Assembly (NCBI GenBank): GCA_033964015.1
Contig: CM066913.1
Coordinates: 11,588,953-11,652,952, forward strand
Reading direction: 5' to 3'
Length of the DNA stretch: 64,000 bases
Origin: Scolanthus callimorphus
Taxonomy: Eukaryota; Cnidaria; Anthozoa; Actiniaria; Edwardsiidae
A program made the position numbers and the translations under genes. The notes beneath the pieces are model-generated. The model searched no databases and was not told where the DNA came from. It saw nothing but the letters and a program-made list of their open reading frames with translations. Below, piece after piece: positions 13,601-26,300 of the stretch (positions within the stretch are counted from its first letter, which is position 1; every line of letters begins with the position of its first letter).

Positions 13601-16597
13601 AGTTGCGCAAGTCGCGCGTCGTAAGACGCGACGAGCGGACGTCAGGGGCGGTGGCTTTGGAGCTCGAAGTGCCAGTCGCCGCTTCCTGCGCATTGGCCTT
13701 GGCAGCTCGCAGCGTGGCTAATTTATCCTGTAACTGCTGGCGGCGCTGCGTTTGCCGGGTAGCTTCGAGGTCCGCCTCCTCTCGTTGGACCAGCACTTCT
13801 AGCTCCTCTAGGGAAGCCTCTGTGAATACTGGTGCAGCTTGCTCCGCGCCAGAATCATCCGTGTGCTGTTGGGTCTCGTTTTCCATGGGAACTGCGAAAC
13901 CGGCCGAGTGCAGGGACGAATAATCTACAGATTTTCTTCGCGGCCGGAGATTGTACATGCGAAAACTGTACTTAAAGTTGCGTATAAGGCCTTTACAATT
14001 ATGGCACTAGCTCCGCACTATATGAACACTAAGAGCAACTGAGCCTCGGATGAAACTGTATACTGCTATAAACTTACTGAAACCGAAGCTGAACCTAAAG
14101 CTCGAATTACCTATTTTAAGTTTATCTAAAAATATCTCAATTACAATCCACGAATATCTTTGCAACCCTACATCGAAATGACCTCAAATTTTCACCATAT
14201 CAAGTTGAAAGCATTCTCTACAAATTTGAGTTTTTTTTATTATTATTTGTGATGTTATAATTTTGATGTTTTCGGTGACCATGTCCCTTTAAGAATCCCT
14301 ACTGGCCAGGAGACAAACCATCATAGCTGAGGAGACAATCCTCTATCAGCTACATTACCATGATTACATAACTGAGAAACAAACCAGCTAGTGTTGAAAG
14401 TGCTGGGCTTGAACTTAGCATCATCTGATTACAAGCTTAATCTGCTGACTATCTGGACAAACTGCCATGTATAAATCCACATGGGTATCTTCAATTAACA
14501 ACACATGGCAGAAAAGATTACCTGGTTACAGATGCAGACAAAAGTCCTGTAAAACAGTCTCTGGCAATGTTTCCTGGAGAATTGATTTTGCAAAAATAAA
14601 AAAACAAGGGTACTTTATGTGAACGAACAACACAACAGAGTAAAGTCATGGTATCATCAAGGAAGTAAAGCAATGCGAAGTCATGACCATGTTATGTCAT
14701 TATTTTTAAACAATACCACTAACCTGCTATGAAATATAGAAAGTAATACCATCTGCATGCCTAGAAAATTTTATAATTGAAAATTAGAAACACAGTACAT
14801 ATGGGTCAGGACAAGGTGTAAAAAAACAGCTCTTACCATGAGGCATGAGTGATGGATGTATATAGGCAAGGCCACATGACAGCCTTTAACTGGAAGAACT
14901 TCCCTTGCTGCGATTAACAATAACAAACAATCTTCAGAATCAAAGAGTTTCACCTAAAGATTTCAAATCATATCAATACATATTATATATGTTCTATCTT
15001 ATAACAGCCATACCTTCTCGGCATGTAGTGGAAATTCTGAAGGAGGGTGATGTTGTCCTCTCTTCCAGCATTAATCTCAAGGGATGGTATATGGTTATAG
15101 AGAAACAGTTGTCCTACCTGTACTTTTGGAAAAGCAAAGAGAAACTTCTTATCCGCAAAGTACTTGACACTTCCATAGAATCCCTAAAAGCCAAAAGAGG
15201 TTTGTGATCTTTTCTATCATAATAATAATAATAATAATGTTTTTGTCCGACAGTGTGAAGCAGGAAAATGTGAAGATGATGTAAGTATAATAGGTTAAAA
15301 TCATGCTTACCAGCCAACCACCAAATGTGACCAGAAAAACTCCATATTCATTCAGGAAGTACTCATCTTCCAACCTAAAATAAACAAATATCTTTAGGCA
15401 AGGGTATTTGAAATGCGAAAAATAGTACTATTAGATTAAATATTACTCACTCTGGATCAGGTAGAGTGAGGGTATGGAACGGCTCAGGCAACACCCACAA
15501 GAAGAGCCACACTGCTAACATCCCACAGGGAATATGTGTCAATATGTGTATCAGGCGCGTTGGGTAGAGCAGATAGAGAAGGCATGATACACGACTGTAA
15601 TGGACCACATCTTGGACTAGTTTAAAGGAAAAAATCTTTAGAAGCTAAATAGATAAATGGGCTCACAAAAGTGGATCTTTCCATGTGTCTAAATGAACTT
15701 TAGATGAACTTAAACCAGCCACTGCCTATGCCTGGGGTTGATGCTTTTTCAACTCCTGATTGAGACCAGACGTCTCACTTACCACCTGCAACTTTAGCAC
15801 AGATTCAACAAAGCTGCCATGTTTTCCTTGGGTTCTCATCAAATGTTTCTCCTGCCCTACCACCCAATGTGATAACTCTGTGACTGATAAGTATATTCCA
15901 CTGAGCAATCAGTGTGATGGGTACCCCAGTAATTTGGGGAGGGGTGCTGTGGCCCAGTTACCATGGTTCCCCAGGTGCGCTTGGTCCAGCAATCTGAATG
16001 CACTTATCAGACAATGAGCTTAAAACGGCATGAGATTATAAGGGGTGAGCAGTTAGTTACCTGTATTAAACTTCAATTTGGATACAGCTAATAAGCCATT
16101 AATGCATCCAAGAAAACTACAACCACCCAAAACTGGACTTCAAAGATTATGCCCACAATACCTAACAGACAAAAACAAAATAGTAATAATTATTTTTAAT
16201 GCAAACATGGTTTTGGTTAATATGTCAGACTATAATATGTAAAGCTTTGATAGGATCATGTCCAAAATACATTTTTTCCAGCTCTGCAATGGATAACATA
16301 TAAGTGACCATCATTATTAAACGAACAGAGGCAATTGTTTACAGAAGGGTAATCTAGGAACTGTCTCCTTTCTCATAAGAATAAGATTTTTGTAATGACG
16401 TATTTCAACAAAGACCTCAGGATTACTAAAGATTTCCCAAGATAATAGATCTGCCATCGAGTTAATGATTACATACCAGACAGCCATGTGAAAGGATGAA
16501 GAATGTTGATTGAGGCAACTGCATAGAACACCAGCACAATAAAGGGGAGAGATATCATATGCAAAGTAATACTGGCACCGCTTCTCCACAAGTACTC
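7688..16597 (-). CDS. NDC1: Nucleoporin NDC1 (transmembrane nuclear pore protein)
   Basis: NDC1 is a six-pass membrane nucleoporin that anchors the pore scaffold. Exons in transcript order: 16477-16597, 16061-16161, 15451-15616, 15311-15374, 15118-15183, 14837-14907, 14522-14573, 12735-12867, 12426-12518, 11736-11817, 11469-11630, 10987-11088, 10642-10781, 9956-10005, 9607-9669, 9427-9485, 9140-9181, 8909-9023, 8149-8200, 7688-7724. Diagnostic pieces are INILHPFTWLS, LAFLDLCRLSQFSSTRR, GGRAANWSSVSEECISMLDE, VHLWALR, LVVASFKEDTFGVVQ, SSIYRIANTFGEHL and the C-terminus RLQSFLDFHE. The first exon and one exon for the second membrane helix were not found. Oddities: an in-frame TGA at 16140-16142, and two exon joins (9956/9669 and 9607/9485) that each lack one base beside a G-run at the donor. 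Confidence 0.9.
9264..9404. mobile_element. Short MITE in an NDC1 intron
   Basis: Terminal inverted repeats AGAGCAGATTTCGTATG (9264-9280) and its inverse (9388-9404) enclose 107 bp that carry four copies of GCGGCAC, two of them as TTGCGGCAC. It has no coding potential. Confidence 0.65.
10173..10512. mobile_element. MITE with ACTCCCC ends and CCCCTAAAAGGTACC internal repeats
   Basis: It starts ACTCCCCTATTTTGGGGGCA and ends with an imperfect inverse (TGCCCAAAATGTAGGGGAGT). Inside, variants of CCCCTAAAAGGTACC recur several times. Related, more divergent copies occur near 46501-46780 and 53301-53607. It lies in an NDC1 intron. Confidence 0.65.
13140..14060 (-). mobile_element. GC-rich retroelement-like insert with one coiled-coil ORF (13404-13958)
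   Basis: In the 12867-14522 intron of NDC1, base composition changes abruptly to GC-rich. The minus strand carries a 184-codon ORF beginning MYNLRPRRKSVDYSSLHSAG. After a short acidic stretch comes a charged helix likely to form a coiled coil (EELEVLVQREEADLEATRQ), then a Ser/Pro-rich tail. Downstream the frame decays. The composition and coiled coil resemble the first ORF (gag-like) of a retroelement, but I recognise no domain and the class is unknown. It could also be a captured host exon, which I consider unlikely because it is flanked by NDC1 intron on both sides. Confidence 0.5.
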
Positions 16598-17706
16598 CTA
16601 GAGAGGGAATACATGAATGCATCTTTTCTCTCTTTGCAAGAAATTTTTTTGCCTGGTGACAACTATCTTTCTACGCTATGTGTGCAGGGGCATACATAGG
16701 ATTTTAAAAAGTTGTGAGCTTTGATCTCTGAGGCGCAGCCTAAGTGAATGCAGGACTTTGTAGGTCTATGCCTATAGTACATCACTGGTGTGTGACAAAG
16801 AGAAGCTGCAACATCAATATTTTGCTACAGTAAAAAAAATTGAAATCCCCACCCATAAAAGGATTTGGAAATTCCAGGGGTGGTGGTCAATAATTAGCCT
16901 ATTTTCTTTGTTTCCCATACAGTGCAATTTAGGGGGGTCACATTTCAACCCTCTTCCATGGGAGGGGTATGTTTTTTTTCTGGAATCACAAATTACAGTA
17001 AAAGATTGGGAAAAGGTTCAGCCGGATGCTATAACTTATCTACCCAAGAATGCCCAGAGTACCCTGATATTCAATTTATAGATACGGTAACCGTGACCCG
17101 TTCTGTTTTATAGTTTTGCCCCACATAATTGATTGTTATTTGATTTGATTATTAATTAGCAGTAATTGAGCTACAGTAAACTAAAGAAAAAGCAAATCAC
17201 AGAAAATATCAAAGTGACTTTGTGTCGAATTTTCGCGGGCTTTGCCGTGACGGTACAATGTGACTCCTACCCCTTCCGTGAACCATTTCACGTCTAGTTT
17301 CTGTCTTGGTGGGTTTTCGGGAAGATTCTCTGTCGTCATTCTCAAGTTATCCCCTGATATTTCTTATTTAATCACTAGATCTTGACGATCATCATTGTAA
17401 AACATCTGTAAAACAATCTCGCTCCTCTTCAAACTCACGCGCCATCTTGTTCTTTCAATGTGCCGAGCGGCAAGCCGCTAAGTCAACGCAGGGTACCCAT
17501 CAGAGATCAATTGGTTTTACTTACTTTATTGAGCTTTAGATCCGATCGATTTCAAGTTTAATGTCAATATCAATAATCATTACTCAAGCAAAATATTAGC
17601 TTTCCAAGTATCTCTTTACTGGCATTTCTTTAGAGGATACCATTCATATGCGTGTAGTTGGGTTCCCTGTGCACACGGCAACCACGCCATTCACTTTTCA
17701 CCCAAG
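16598..17706. promoter_or_regulatory. Divergent intergenic region between NDC1 and EMC1
   Basis: The first recognised NDC1 exon (minus) and the EMC1 start codon (plus) face away from each other. The missing NDC1 first exon should lie here; an ATG on the minus strand at 17447 (ATGGCGCGTGAGT) is possible but its phase does not fit. No TATA box is obvious. A shared promoter is inferred only from the layout. Confidence 0.4.
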
Positions 17707-20700
17707 ATGGCGGACTTATTGTCCCGTTTCACTGCTCTTCTCTTTTTAACCTTTTACTAAGTCAATCCTGCTTTGGTCTTTACGAAGATCAGGTTGGACT
17801 GCTAGATTGGCGTAAGACGTTCCTAGGGAAAGCAAAATTTGTTCATTTTGATGTCTCCTCGCACAGCAGCAAGAGAGTTTTTATCGCAACTGAGTCCAAT
17901 GTGTTGGCGTCGTTGAACTCTCGTACCGGACAAGTCATGTGGCGGATCGTGATGGAGGAAGCGGATGGACAAATTGATTCTCTCCTGCACCAAGGAAGCT
18001 TTCTAATTAGTATTTCTAGCGGAGGGAAGTTTGTTAGGTCTTGGGATACTTCATCAGGAAGTCTGCTGTGGGAAAACCTGATGTATCCGGGGCCTGCTCC
18101 AGCAGATAGTCCACAGGCGGGAAATATTGACAACTGGAATGGTATTGATGCCGTTTTGACTGAATACAAGGGTGTAAAGCTGATCATTGTTGCTTCTTTA
18201 AACACCGTTAAGGCTTTTTCATTACAAGACGGCTCAGAAAAGTGGTCATATAAGATCTCATCTGGTGGTGTGAAGATTTATGCACTGACTCATTCTGGCA
18301 ACAAAGCCCATGTACTTGGGGTTCAAGATGACAAAAGTATCATTATACAAAGCCTTACTGTTGACAAAGGTAGACTAGAGCAAGAGAATATCATACCAAC
18401 GACATGGATTGGGGTCTAACATGGCAAGCTGCATCACTGTGCAGGGTCACACATTAATCTGCACAGATGCGCTTACTCATTCCATGCATGTCTTATCTCT
18501 AGAAGACAAGAATAATCCAATGTTAGACATCCCTTTGAGCACACTCACTGGGGAAGATGTATCAGGGCTAACTCCAAAATTACAGCCCTTGGGTTCCTTC
18601 ACAAGTTCTTGGGCCAGACGGTCAGAGTTTGTGCTTTATCTTTCAGCCAATCACCAGCTCCTTTTAAAACTCAGTACTGACCAGTCGATCGAATTAATGA
18701 GGGAATACACAGAAAATTCCATACTTAATGGTGCCATCCTTAATGAGAAACCTTTGCTAGTATCCATTACAACAAGTGATGGTGATGAGACACTAGAAAT
18801 TCAGTGTTTAGATTTAGAAAGTGGCAAAGAGATCATTGAAATGGGACAGAAAGTCAAGCTCTTGGACCACCATGGAAAACCAGAAAATGCTTTTGTCTAC
18901 TTGTTTGCAAAGAAAGAACAGAATGTTGGCTATAGGGTTCTCCTTTTGACCAGCGACCATGCTATCTCGTTGATCCAACAGCCTGGAAGGATCATGTGGT
19001 CCCGAGAGGAAGCCCTGGCAGGGGTAACAGCAGTAGATGTAGTGGAGCTACCTTTCTCTCCAGTACAAGCAAATTTTGAGACTTTACAAGAAGAGTTTGG
19101 AGCTCATCCAAATGGTGAGTTAGTATTATAGTTAGCAAGACACATTTTGGAGAGTTAGTATTACAGTTACAAAGAGACTTTCAGGGATAATGGAACAGTT
19201 TTCAAAATGGGGCTAGTAGATTCTATGACAAGATGGGGGAGGGGGACTGAATTTAGTGAAAATGTTTGAAATCTTGATGAAATATGGGGGAGGAGGCTAA
19301 AGCCCCCCTAGTCCCCCCGGCTACGCCGTTCCTGACCTTTATACAGAAGCCCTGAATAACCATAACCGCACATAGGAGTGGCATAACTGGGGGCATAATG
19401 AGAAATATATTTAGTTTGGTTATTGTTGTTACTGGAAATGCAACATTCATAACAAGCCAATGACTGCAGGTTTGAGTTTAATCACCAGGTACTTCACTTA
19501 TCAACCAAGACAAGTAAAACCACCTGGATGTTCAATACCTGCTGCACTTAAAACATTCTGAATGGCATTTCTTTTGGAGGAGAGGGGTGTATTATACCAT
19601 CTATACAGTAAATCACTTATTTTACATTTCAGATGATGTTTTGTCCATGTTTATAAGAAGGATTCGAGCCCAAGCCAAGCAATTTCAAGCTCTAGTCAAG
19701 CAGTTCCAACATTTGTGAATGCCCAGCAAGGTCATATCCCAGTCCCAGACATGACAACAACAGAGGAAGATCAACTAACCAGAGATCAGTTTAACCTCAG
19801 AAAATTAATCCTGCTGTCAACAGTATCTGGAAAAATGTTTGGCATGGATTCTGCTGGTAAGAGTTTTTGCAACATCACATAGAAAGGTTAAAGCTTAAAA
19901 TCGTAATTTTTGTTTGAACTGGAAAATAAATTACTAGACATAAATCTTTAATGGGTCATTCCACAGTAAACCGTATGTTGCGGAGTCTACATTCAGAGAC
20001 ATTTGAGGCATCATAACTTCAAATCTAGAACTTCAGTCAAAGTGACTTTACATGTCTAGGGTATAAGAGCATAATTGCTTTATACAGTAGAGTTGACCAT
20101 CATTCTAGTTAAAGGGGTTCCAAGATATTTTATTGTTTATTGGGTGTTGCGGAGTCTACTCAGAAGAACCTTTGATTTCCAACAAGTAACTTTAGCTAGA
20201 AATCTCTGTGAATTTTTCAGCTGTTTTGAATAGTGGTTTTTGTTAAAAGAAGAAGCATTGATCTGTGTTTATTTTAAACACAGAGAGTTTCTTGCTTTGT
20301 TTTATTTTTTTGGAGAAACGATTTATTTTATAAAGGCTGGTGTTGTTGCGGAGTCTACGTTGCGGAGTCTACAATAGGGCACAAGAGGAAAAACTAAGGC
20401 AAAAATACAAAACAATCCTATCAGTGTACTTCAATTAAATAGAAAATTCCAAATAAATCAATATCATCCCTTTCCAGTAAATTTCCAGCTATTTGGTGAT
20501 CAGAATTAAAATTTGGGAATTGTTGCGGAGTCCACTGTTGCGGAGTCTACAAATAAACAAGCTTGGCATCCTGCAATGCAAATATACTAATTTAATAGTC
20601 TTGCAACCTTTCCAACACTAATTTTTGGTTGTTACTGATGTATTACAACAATACAACTACTACTAACAAATTCAACAGTTTTCTAGTTAGCAGTCCAGAA

Positions 20701-22869
20701 GTAGTTGTAGATTCCGCAACAAAAATGTAGACTCCGCAACGAAAATTAATTGCTTGTTACTACTCGAAGGAAACAAATTTTAAATAATTTCTTCCACATA
20801 TATTTTACAACAGTGATAGATTAGAAGTTTACAAACTTTCAGAAAAAATTGTTTATTTTTGTAACTTTTATTAAAACTAAAAGTAACAAAATCGTTGCGG
20901 AGTCTACAATTCTTCATTGGACAGCAAATTCTCCCAAGCTCAAGCTAAACAGCCTAGACTGCTATGTGTTTTTAGAGAGAGCACCATTAGTAGATTGTGT
21001 CTATCTAAGTTTCAAACTGTTTATGTTTTATTATTTTCTTCAACAAGCAGAATTGAAATGTAGACTCCGCAACAGCATTTTACCTAATTTGGATAAATGA
21101 TGCTAATTTATTCATCAGTGCCGCCAGTTAGAGCAAAATAAATAGTAATAAAATAAACTTCAGACATTGCCCTGTAAGTTTCTCTGGAAAAGAGCCTAAT
21201 ATTTATGAATTTTAAAAAATGATGTTCAGGCTCAAAATACCGTGGAATGACCCTAATAGTGGCAGTGGTGGCCATGGTATAAGCATTATTCATCCCTGCT
21301 GATTCTGATGTAGATTTATCCAGTAAGTATATTCCACCTTGATCGTTATGTTACCCCTCTCAAAGATGTCTTGAAGGATTTTATTGAGAGATCTCCTGAC
21401 TGTCCCCTGGTAACCAAGTCTAAGTTATCCTAACCACTGAAATACCCAATCCCTTTGCTCAGGAAGTATGATTTTTTCTCTCTAACAGTGCATTATTTTT
21501 CTTTCAGATGGAAGCATCCTGTGGGAGTATTTCCTGCCTGATTTGATCCCATTCAGTGATGAGAACAAACAGTTTCACCTTGTGTACACCCAGAGAACAG
21601 TTGCACATTTCCCACTGCCAGCTCAATGTGTAATTCTTGGCAAATCATGTTCCACTGGTCATACAATACTGCATGTGTTTAACCCAGTCAATGGCAAACC
21701 TTTAGATGAGAGCTATCCTCTGGGAAAACTTCTGCCATTCAAAGTCATACAAGCCATGTTAATGCCTCACATAGGTAAGAGTAGAGGACTCATTGGAGAA
21801 CATTATTTTTCCATTTTCAGTTTAACAGTATTTTATTGACCATATCTCATAGATAGCAAGCATGCCAAGCTATTGCTGTTGCTGGATTCTGATCACAATG
21901 TCCACATATTCCCTGATACCAAGGAAGCACATGGCATAATAACTAAGGAGAAGAACTCTGTATTCTTCTTCATGGTTGATAAAGACTCAGGCAGTGTTGT
22001 TGGACGTATGTTAGAGGATGGAGGTAACAATGATATGACGACACAAGAAATGTGGACCGTGCAGATTCCCCCAGTCAACAGAAAATTACAACTGTAGGTG
22101 AGTGGAAGTTATCATGAAACTGCTGTTCTGGCTGGCATTATCACAAGGCATCGCAAAGTCGCACCAAACTCAAGGGACTGTGAGTACATAACTTATCAAC
22201 AACAGTCATAGAGCTTTCATATAATAAAACTGGTTAGTACAGTGTAGGGAGCAGGTCTTTCTTCATTTCATTTATTTATTTTTTATTTATTCTTCTTTCC
22301 ATTTGTAGCCTCAAAGAATCCTCATGAGCATGTCCATTCTCAAGGAAAAGTCTTGGGGGATCGCCGAGTCCTGTATAAGTATCTCAACCCTAACCTGGTT
22401 GCCATAGGAACAGAAGCAGTTGCTGAGGGCAAACCAAGTATTTCTATCTACCTCATTGATGTTGTTACAGGTCAGTGAATAATAGACCAAATCAGCCAAC
22501 AGTGTTTGCCACCCAATTCAGATCATGTGATGATTCCTTTTGGTGGATATTTAGTTAGTTCTGCACATACACTTGTGCACTCGATCGGGTGAGAAACATT
22601 TGACAATTGTAACCACTTAAAGGAATCATCACATGATCTGAATTGGGTGGCAACAAGATGTAAACACTGTTAGCCGATTTGGTCTATTACTTAACCATCA
22701 TTCAGTTGACAGTAGAGTAAACAAGTGTAAGCCATAATATAGCTTGATAATGTGCCAGATACTTTTCACTCTGGCATAAAATAACAACTGTATTTTTAGT
22801 TTTTGAAGTGTTGTCCTAACCGATTTACACCTAGATTTTGATGAATTAGGGACCGGTCATTATTTAGGT

Positions 22870-22901
<32 letters not shown>

Positions 22902-23338
22902 AATAACTAGGGGTGGGCCATGCCTATATTTTTCAATGACAGGGGGTGGCTGGAATAACATTTCATTGAGTTGGGAGTGGGCCATGTTTTATGTAAAGAA
23001 CATACATGAATGTATTAAAGTATAATGTGAGTTGTGTGTTTAGTGCATAAAAATGATGTGTTTCTAACACTAGTATATATTGCATTAATAGCAACAATCA
23101 TGTAGTAGTAGACAAACATTGTCTATATCAACCAAGATCAACAGTGGCCGCAGAGTAGGACATTGGTCCACACGTTATGCTGATTTGTTTTATAATTTGC
23201 TAGTCTGGATAAAATGGTATGTCTTGTCATGGGGGGAGGGGGGATGCCCCTGAAATGAATTCCATTTGGGGTGGGTCAAAAGTTAAATTAAATCTTTAGG
23301 GGTTGGGCCAGGGATAAATTTTTGATTCAGACAAAAAA

Positions 23339-23381
<43 letters not shown>

Positions 23382-26300
23382 ACCCCCACCTAAATAATGA
23401 CGGTCCCTTATGGCTATAATGTTGGTACAATTGGGTAAAATGGCAGTTATGATTATTTATTAAATCTAGCCTTGTAGCACACACCTATGTCAGCTAGTCC
23501 GGCGGATTAGAGCAAATTTCGAGGAAATTGCGCATTTTAGGCTAAAGCTTCAATTTTTTGCCAGGTGATAGTTTTCAATCCCAAGGGAGGCATAAGTCAC
23601 GCTCAACTTGTAGTGGACCAAGTAGTAGATTGGTCAAGGTCAAATAGGTTTCAATTAAACACCGACAAGTGCAAAGAGCTATGCATATCTTTTGCCAAGA
23701 ATAATCCCGATCTGCCTCCCTGATGGCATGCGAAATTGCCCTTGAGGTGGTAGAAAGCGCTAAATTATTAGGCCTTACAATTAGCAGTAATTTAACGTGG
23801 AATTTACATGTCGCTGAGGTTATTAAAAAGGCATCGAAGCACCTTTATTTCCTCTTACAACTTAAGCGCGCTCATGTACCAAAGAGTGATTTAGTTGCCT
23901 TCTACAAGAGCTGCGTAAGGTCAGTGTGCGATTATGCCATTCCAGTCTTCCATGCCTCTTTATATTATCAAAGATTTTTGAACGGGTCCAAAAAAGAGCG
24001 CTGTCAATCATTTATCCTTATATTAGCTACGACGAGGCGATGGTACAGGCAGACCTGGGTCTGTTAGTCAAACACCACCAGGAGCTCTGTAAGTCTCTTT
24101 TTGATAATATTGTTAATGACACAGAGCATCGCCTGCATCATCTCATACCACCTCGTTTTAATTCTACGTACGCGCTAAGACATCCAAGAACATATAACAT
24201 CAAATTTAACACAAACAGGGCAAAGAGCACCTTTTTTAACGCACAATGCCATCTTGTAAATAGTTTTTAAAGCCTCGATATTTTTGAACAAATTTTGTAA
24301 TTTTATCTTAAATTTTCCTTGTAAATATTATTGTTATTATTATTATAGTTTTAGTATTGTAAATAATATTTTCATAATTCAGCCTATTGGCTGCAATGAT
24401 TATATTTAATAAACTATCTATCTATCTATCTATCTCAATGTATTTTTAAATCGTAGATATGGAGGCACGCTAGAATTCTTTCGTAGCTAAAGCTAGGGAG
24501 GTTTTAGAGTGAACTATTGTTTAGCTCAATAGCAGCCATTTTGAATGCTTTGTTATTCAAATGAGGTTTAGAACTCAGCTTTGCGAACTTTCAAGTTGTT
24601 CTCTAGACTGCACAGCCATAGCAGCTCAACATTTGCTAATTCTGAACTATGGATTGGTTTGACTGACTTCGGTTGAACGTCTCCTTAGAGTTTTTGGTGA
24701 TTATTAAATGTCACGACCAGTTTATTGGGAATGTTTATAATTTATATTGTAAAACAATAGCCTGTCTGAGATTTGATAAAATGTTTCAAGAATGACCAAC
24801 AAATTCTAAAAAAATATCAAGATAATTGGTACCATGTGTTGAATATGTAAAAAGAAGCTTGTCTCTGAAACTTTCACATGATATTTTCTACCTAGTACTG
24901 TGCTATACTCTATAAACACGGACGATAGAAGATTTCACTAAGTGCCGCAGAGCTCATGAGTAACAAAGGATTCAAAGATGGCTGCCAATGGCAAAACAAT
25001 GGTTCACATTAAAACTGTTCTAGCGTTCGCTACGAATAAAATTTAGCGTGCCTCCATATCTTATCTTCAATAAACTACTAAAAACTATTGACATGCAAAG
25101 TTTGGTGTCTTTAGCCAAAAGTGCGCAATTTTTTACGCTTATCCGCCGGACTAAGCTAGCATAAAATAAAGTTAACAATTATTTATCATATCATTGGCAG
25201 TAAAAGCACAAGTAATATTATTAGAATAATAATATTTAATTGTCAAAATTGTTTACAGGCTTAATCATCTACACAAATCGTCACAAGAGTGCTAAGGCCT
25301 ATTCATTTGGTGCACTCTGAGAACTGGGCAGTATACTCCTTGTATAATACAAGTCACGTCGTTATGAGCTAGTGGTGTTGGAACTCTATGAGGGGTACCA
25401 GGAGAGAAACAGGCATGTTACACTCTCAATATTATTGTCTATCTGTTACACAAAATTTACTACAGTACACCTAATTTTTCTACCTGTATGGCTGAATTAG
25501 ACTAACAATTGCAGTTATAACAGTACAGTCCCAATGGGCCTGATATCAGCTATCAGCCACTATGAATCAGCCAAATGGTTCTGGGTAAAACAAAAACATG
25601 TGCAAAGTCGAAGATAGGTCTTTAAACATCTGGTCATTTAGCAGCATTTGCTGTATTATTTAATTCTGATAGTTTAAAAATATTTTCTATAGTACTGCAT
25701 TCTCGTCAATGGATCCCCATCGCATCCTATGGTGCTTCACCAATCCTATATCTTCCCTACCACTATCCGCACTATGGCTGTCAGCATTACTGAGCGTGGT
25801 ATTGCAAACAAGAACTTGCTGTTTGGTCTTCAAACTGGTTACATTCTCAGCATCCCAAAGAACTTCTTGGACCCTCGCAGGACATTTGACCCCACCAGGA
25901 GGACAGAGAAGAGGGGCTGTACCCTTACATTCCAGAACTTGGTATCAATCCACAGGCCTATATCAACTATAATCAGACAGGTAGGTGTTTACTTGCAATC
26001 AGCACCCAAAATTGTGACTAATGACAGCGTGAAAATGTCTAGTCACTTTATGGTGACTTTGTTCTCCTTTTATTCAAACCTACCTTGTAATAAGTTCCCT
26101 TAGACAATTTCTGATCTTAAGATTACTGACTAAGCTTGATCAACCAAAAGCAAACATTCCTTTAGTTATATAAAGTAGTGTCTGTTTACTTTCTTTTCCT
26201 TCTTAGTTGCACATATCAGGAACATCCACACTGCATCTTCAGGTCTGGAGTCTACCTGTCTTGTGTTTGGTTACGGTTTGGACCTCTATTCGGCACGGAT

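Larger units (their letters stand above)
23495..25153. mobile_element. DNA transposon remnant with TAGTCCGGCGGAT ends, hosting nested elements
   Basis: Inverted ends TAGTCCGGCGGAT (from 23495) and ATCCGCCGGACTA (to 25153) extend imperfectly for about 50 bp (ATTGCGCA.TTTT.GGCTAAAG). Both are flanked by AGC. The interior is occupied by a LINE fragment and another palindromic MITE, so little of the original element remains. It lies in EMC1 intron 5. Confidence 0.65.

Noticed and set aside
16140..16142. Selenocysteine codon in NDC1
   Set aside because: NDC1 is not a known selenoprotein and no SECIS-like hairpin was noted; a point mutation or error is simpler.
19977..21073. CRISPR-like array
   Set aside because: Repeats of 14 bp occur in both orientations with irregular spacing of 0 to 344 bp inside a transposon in an animal intron; there are no cas genes.
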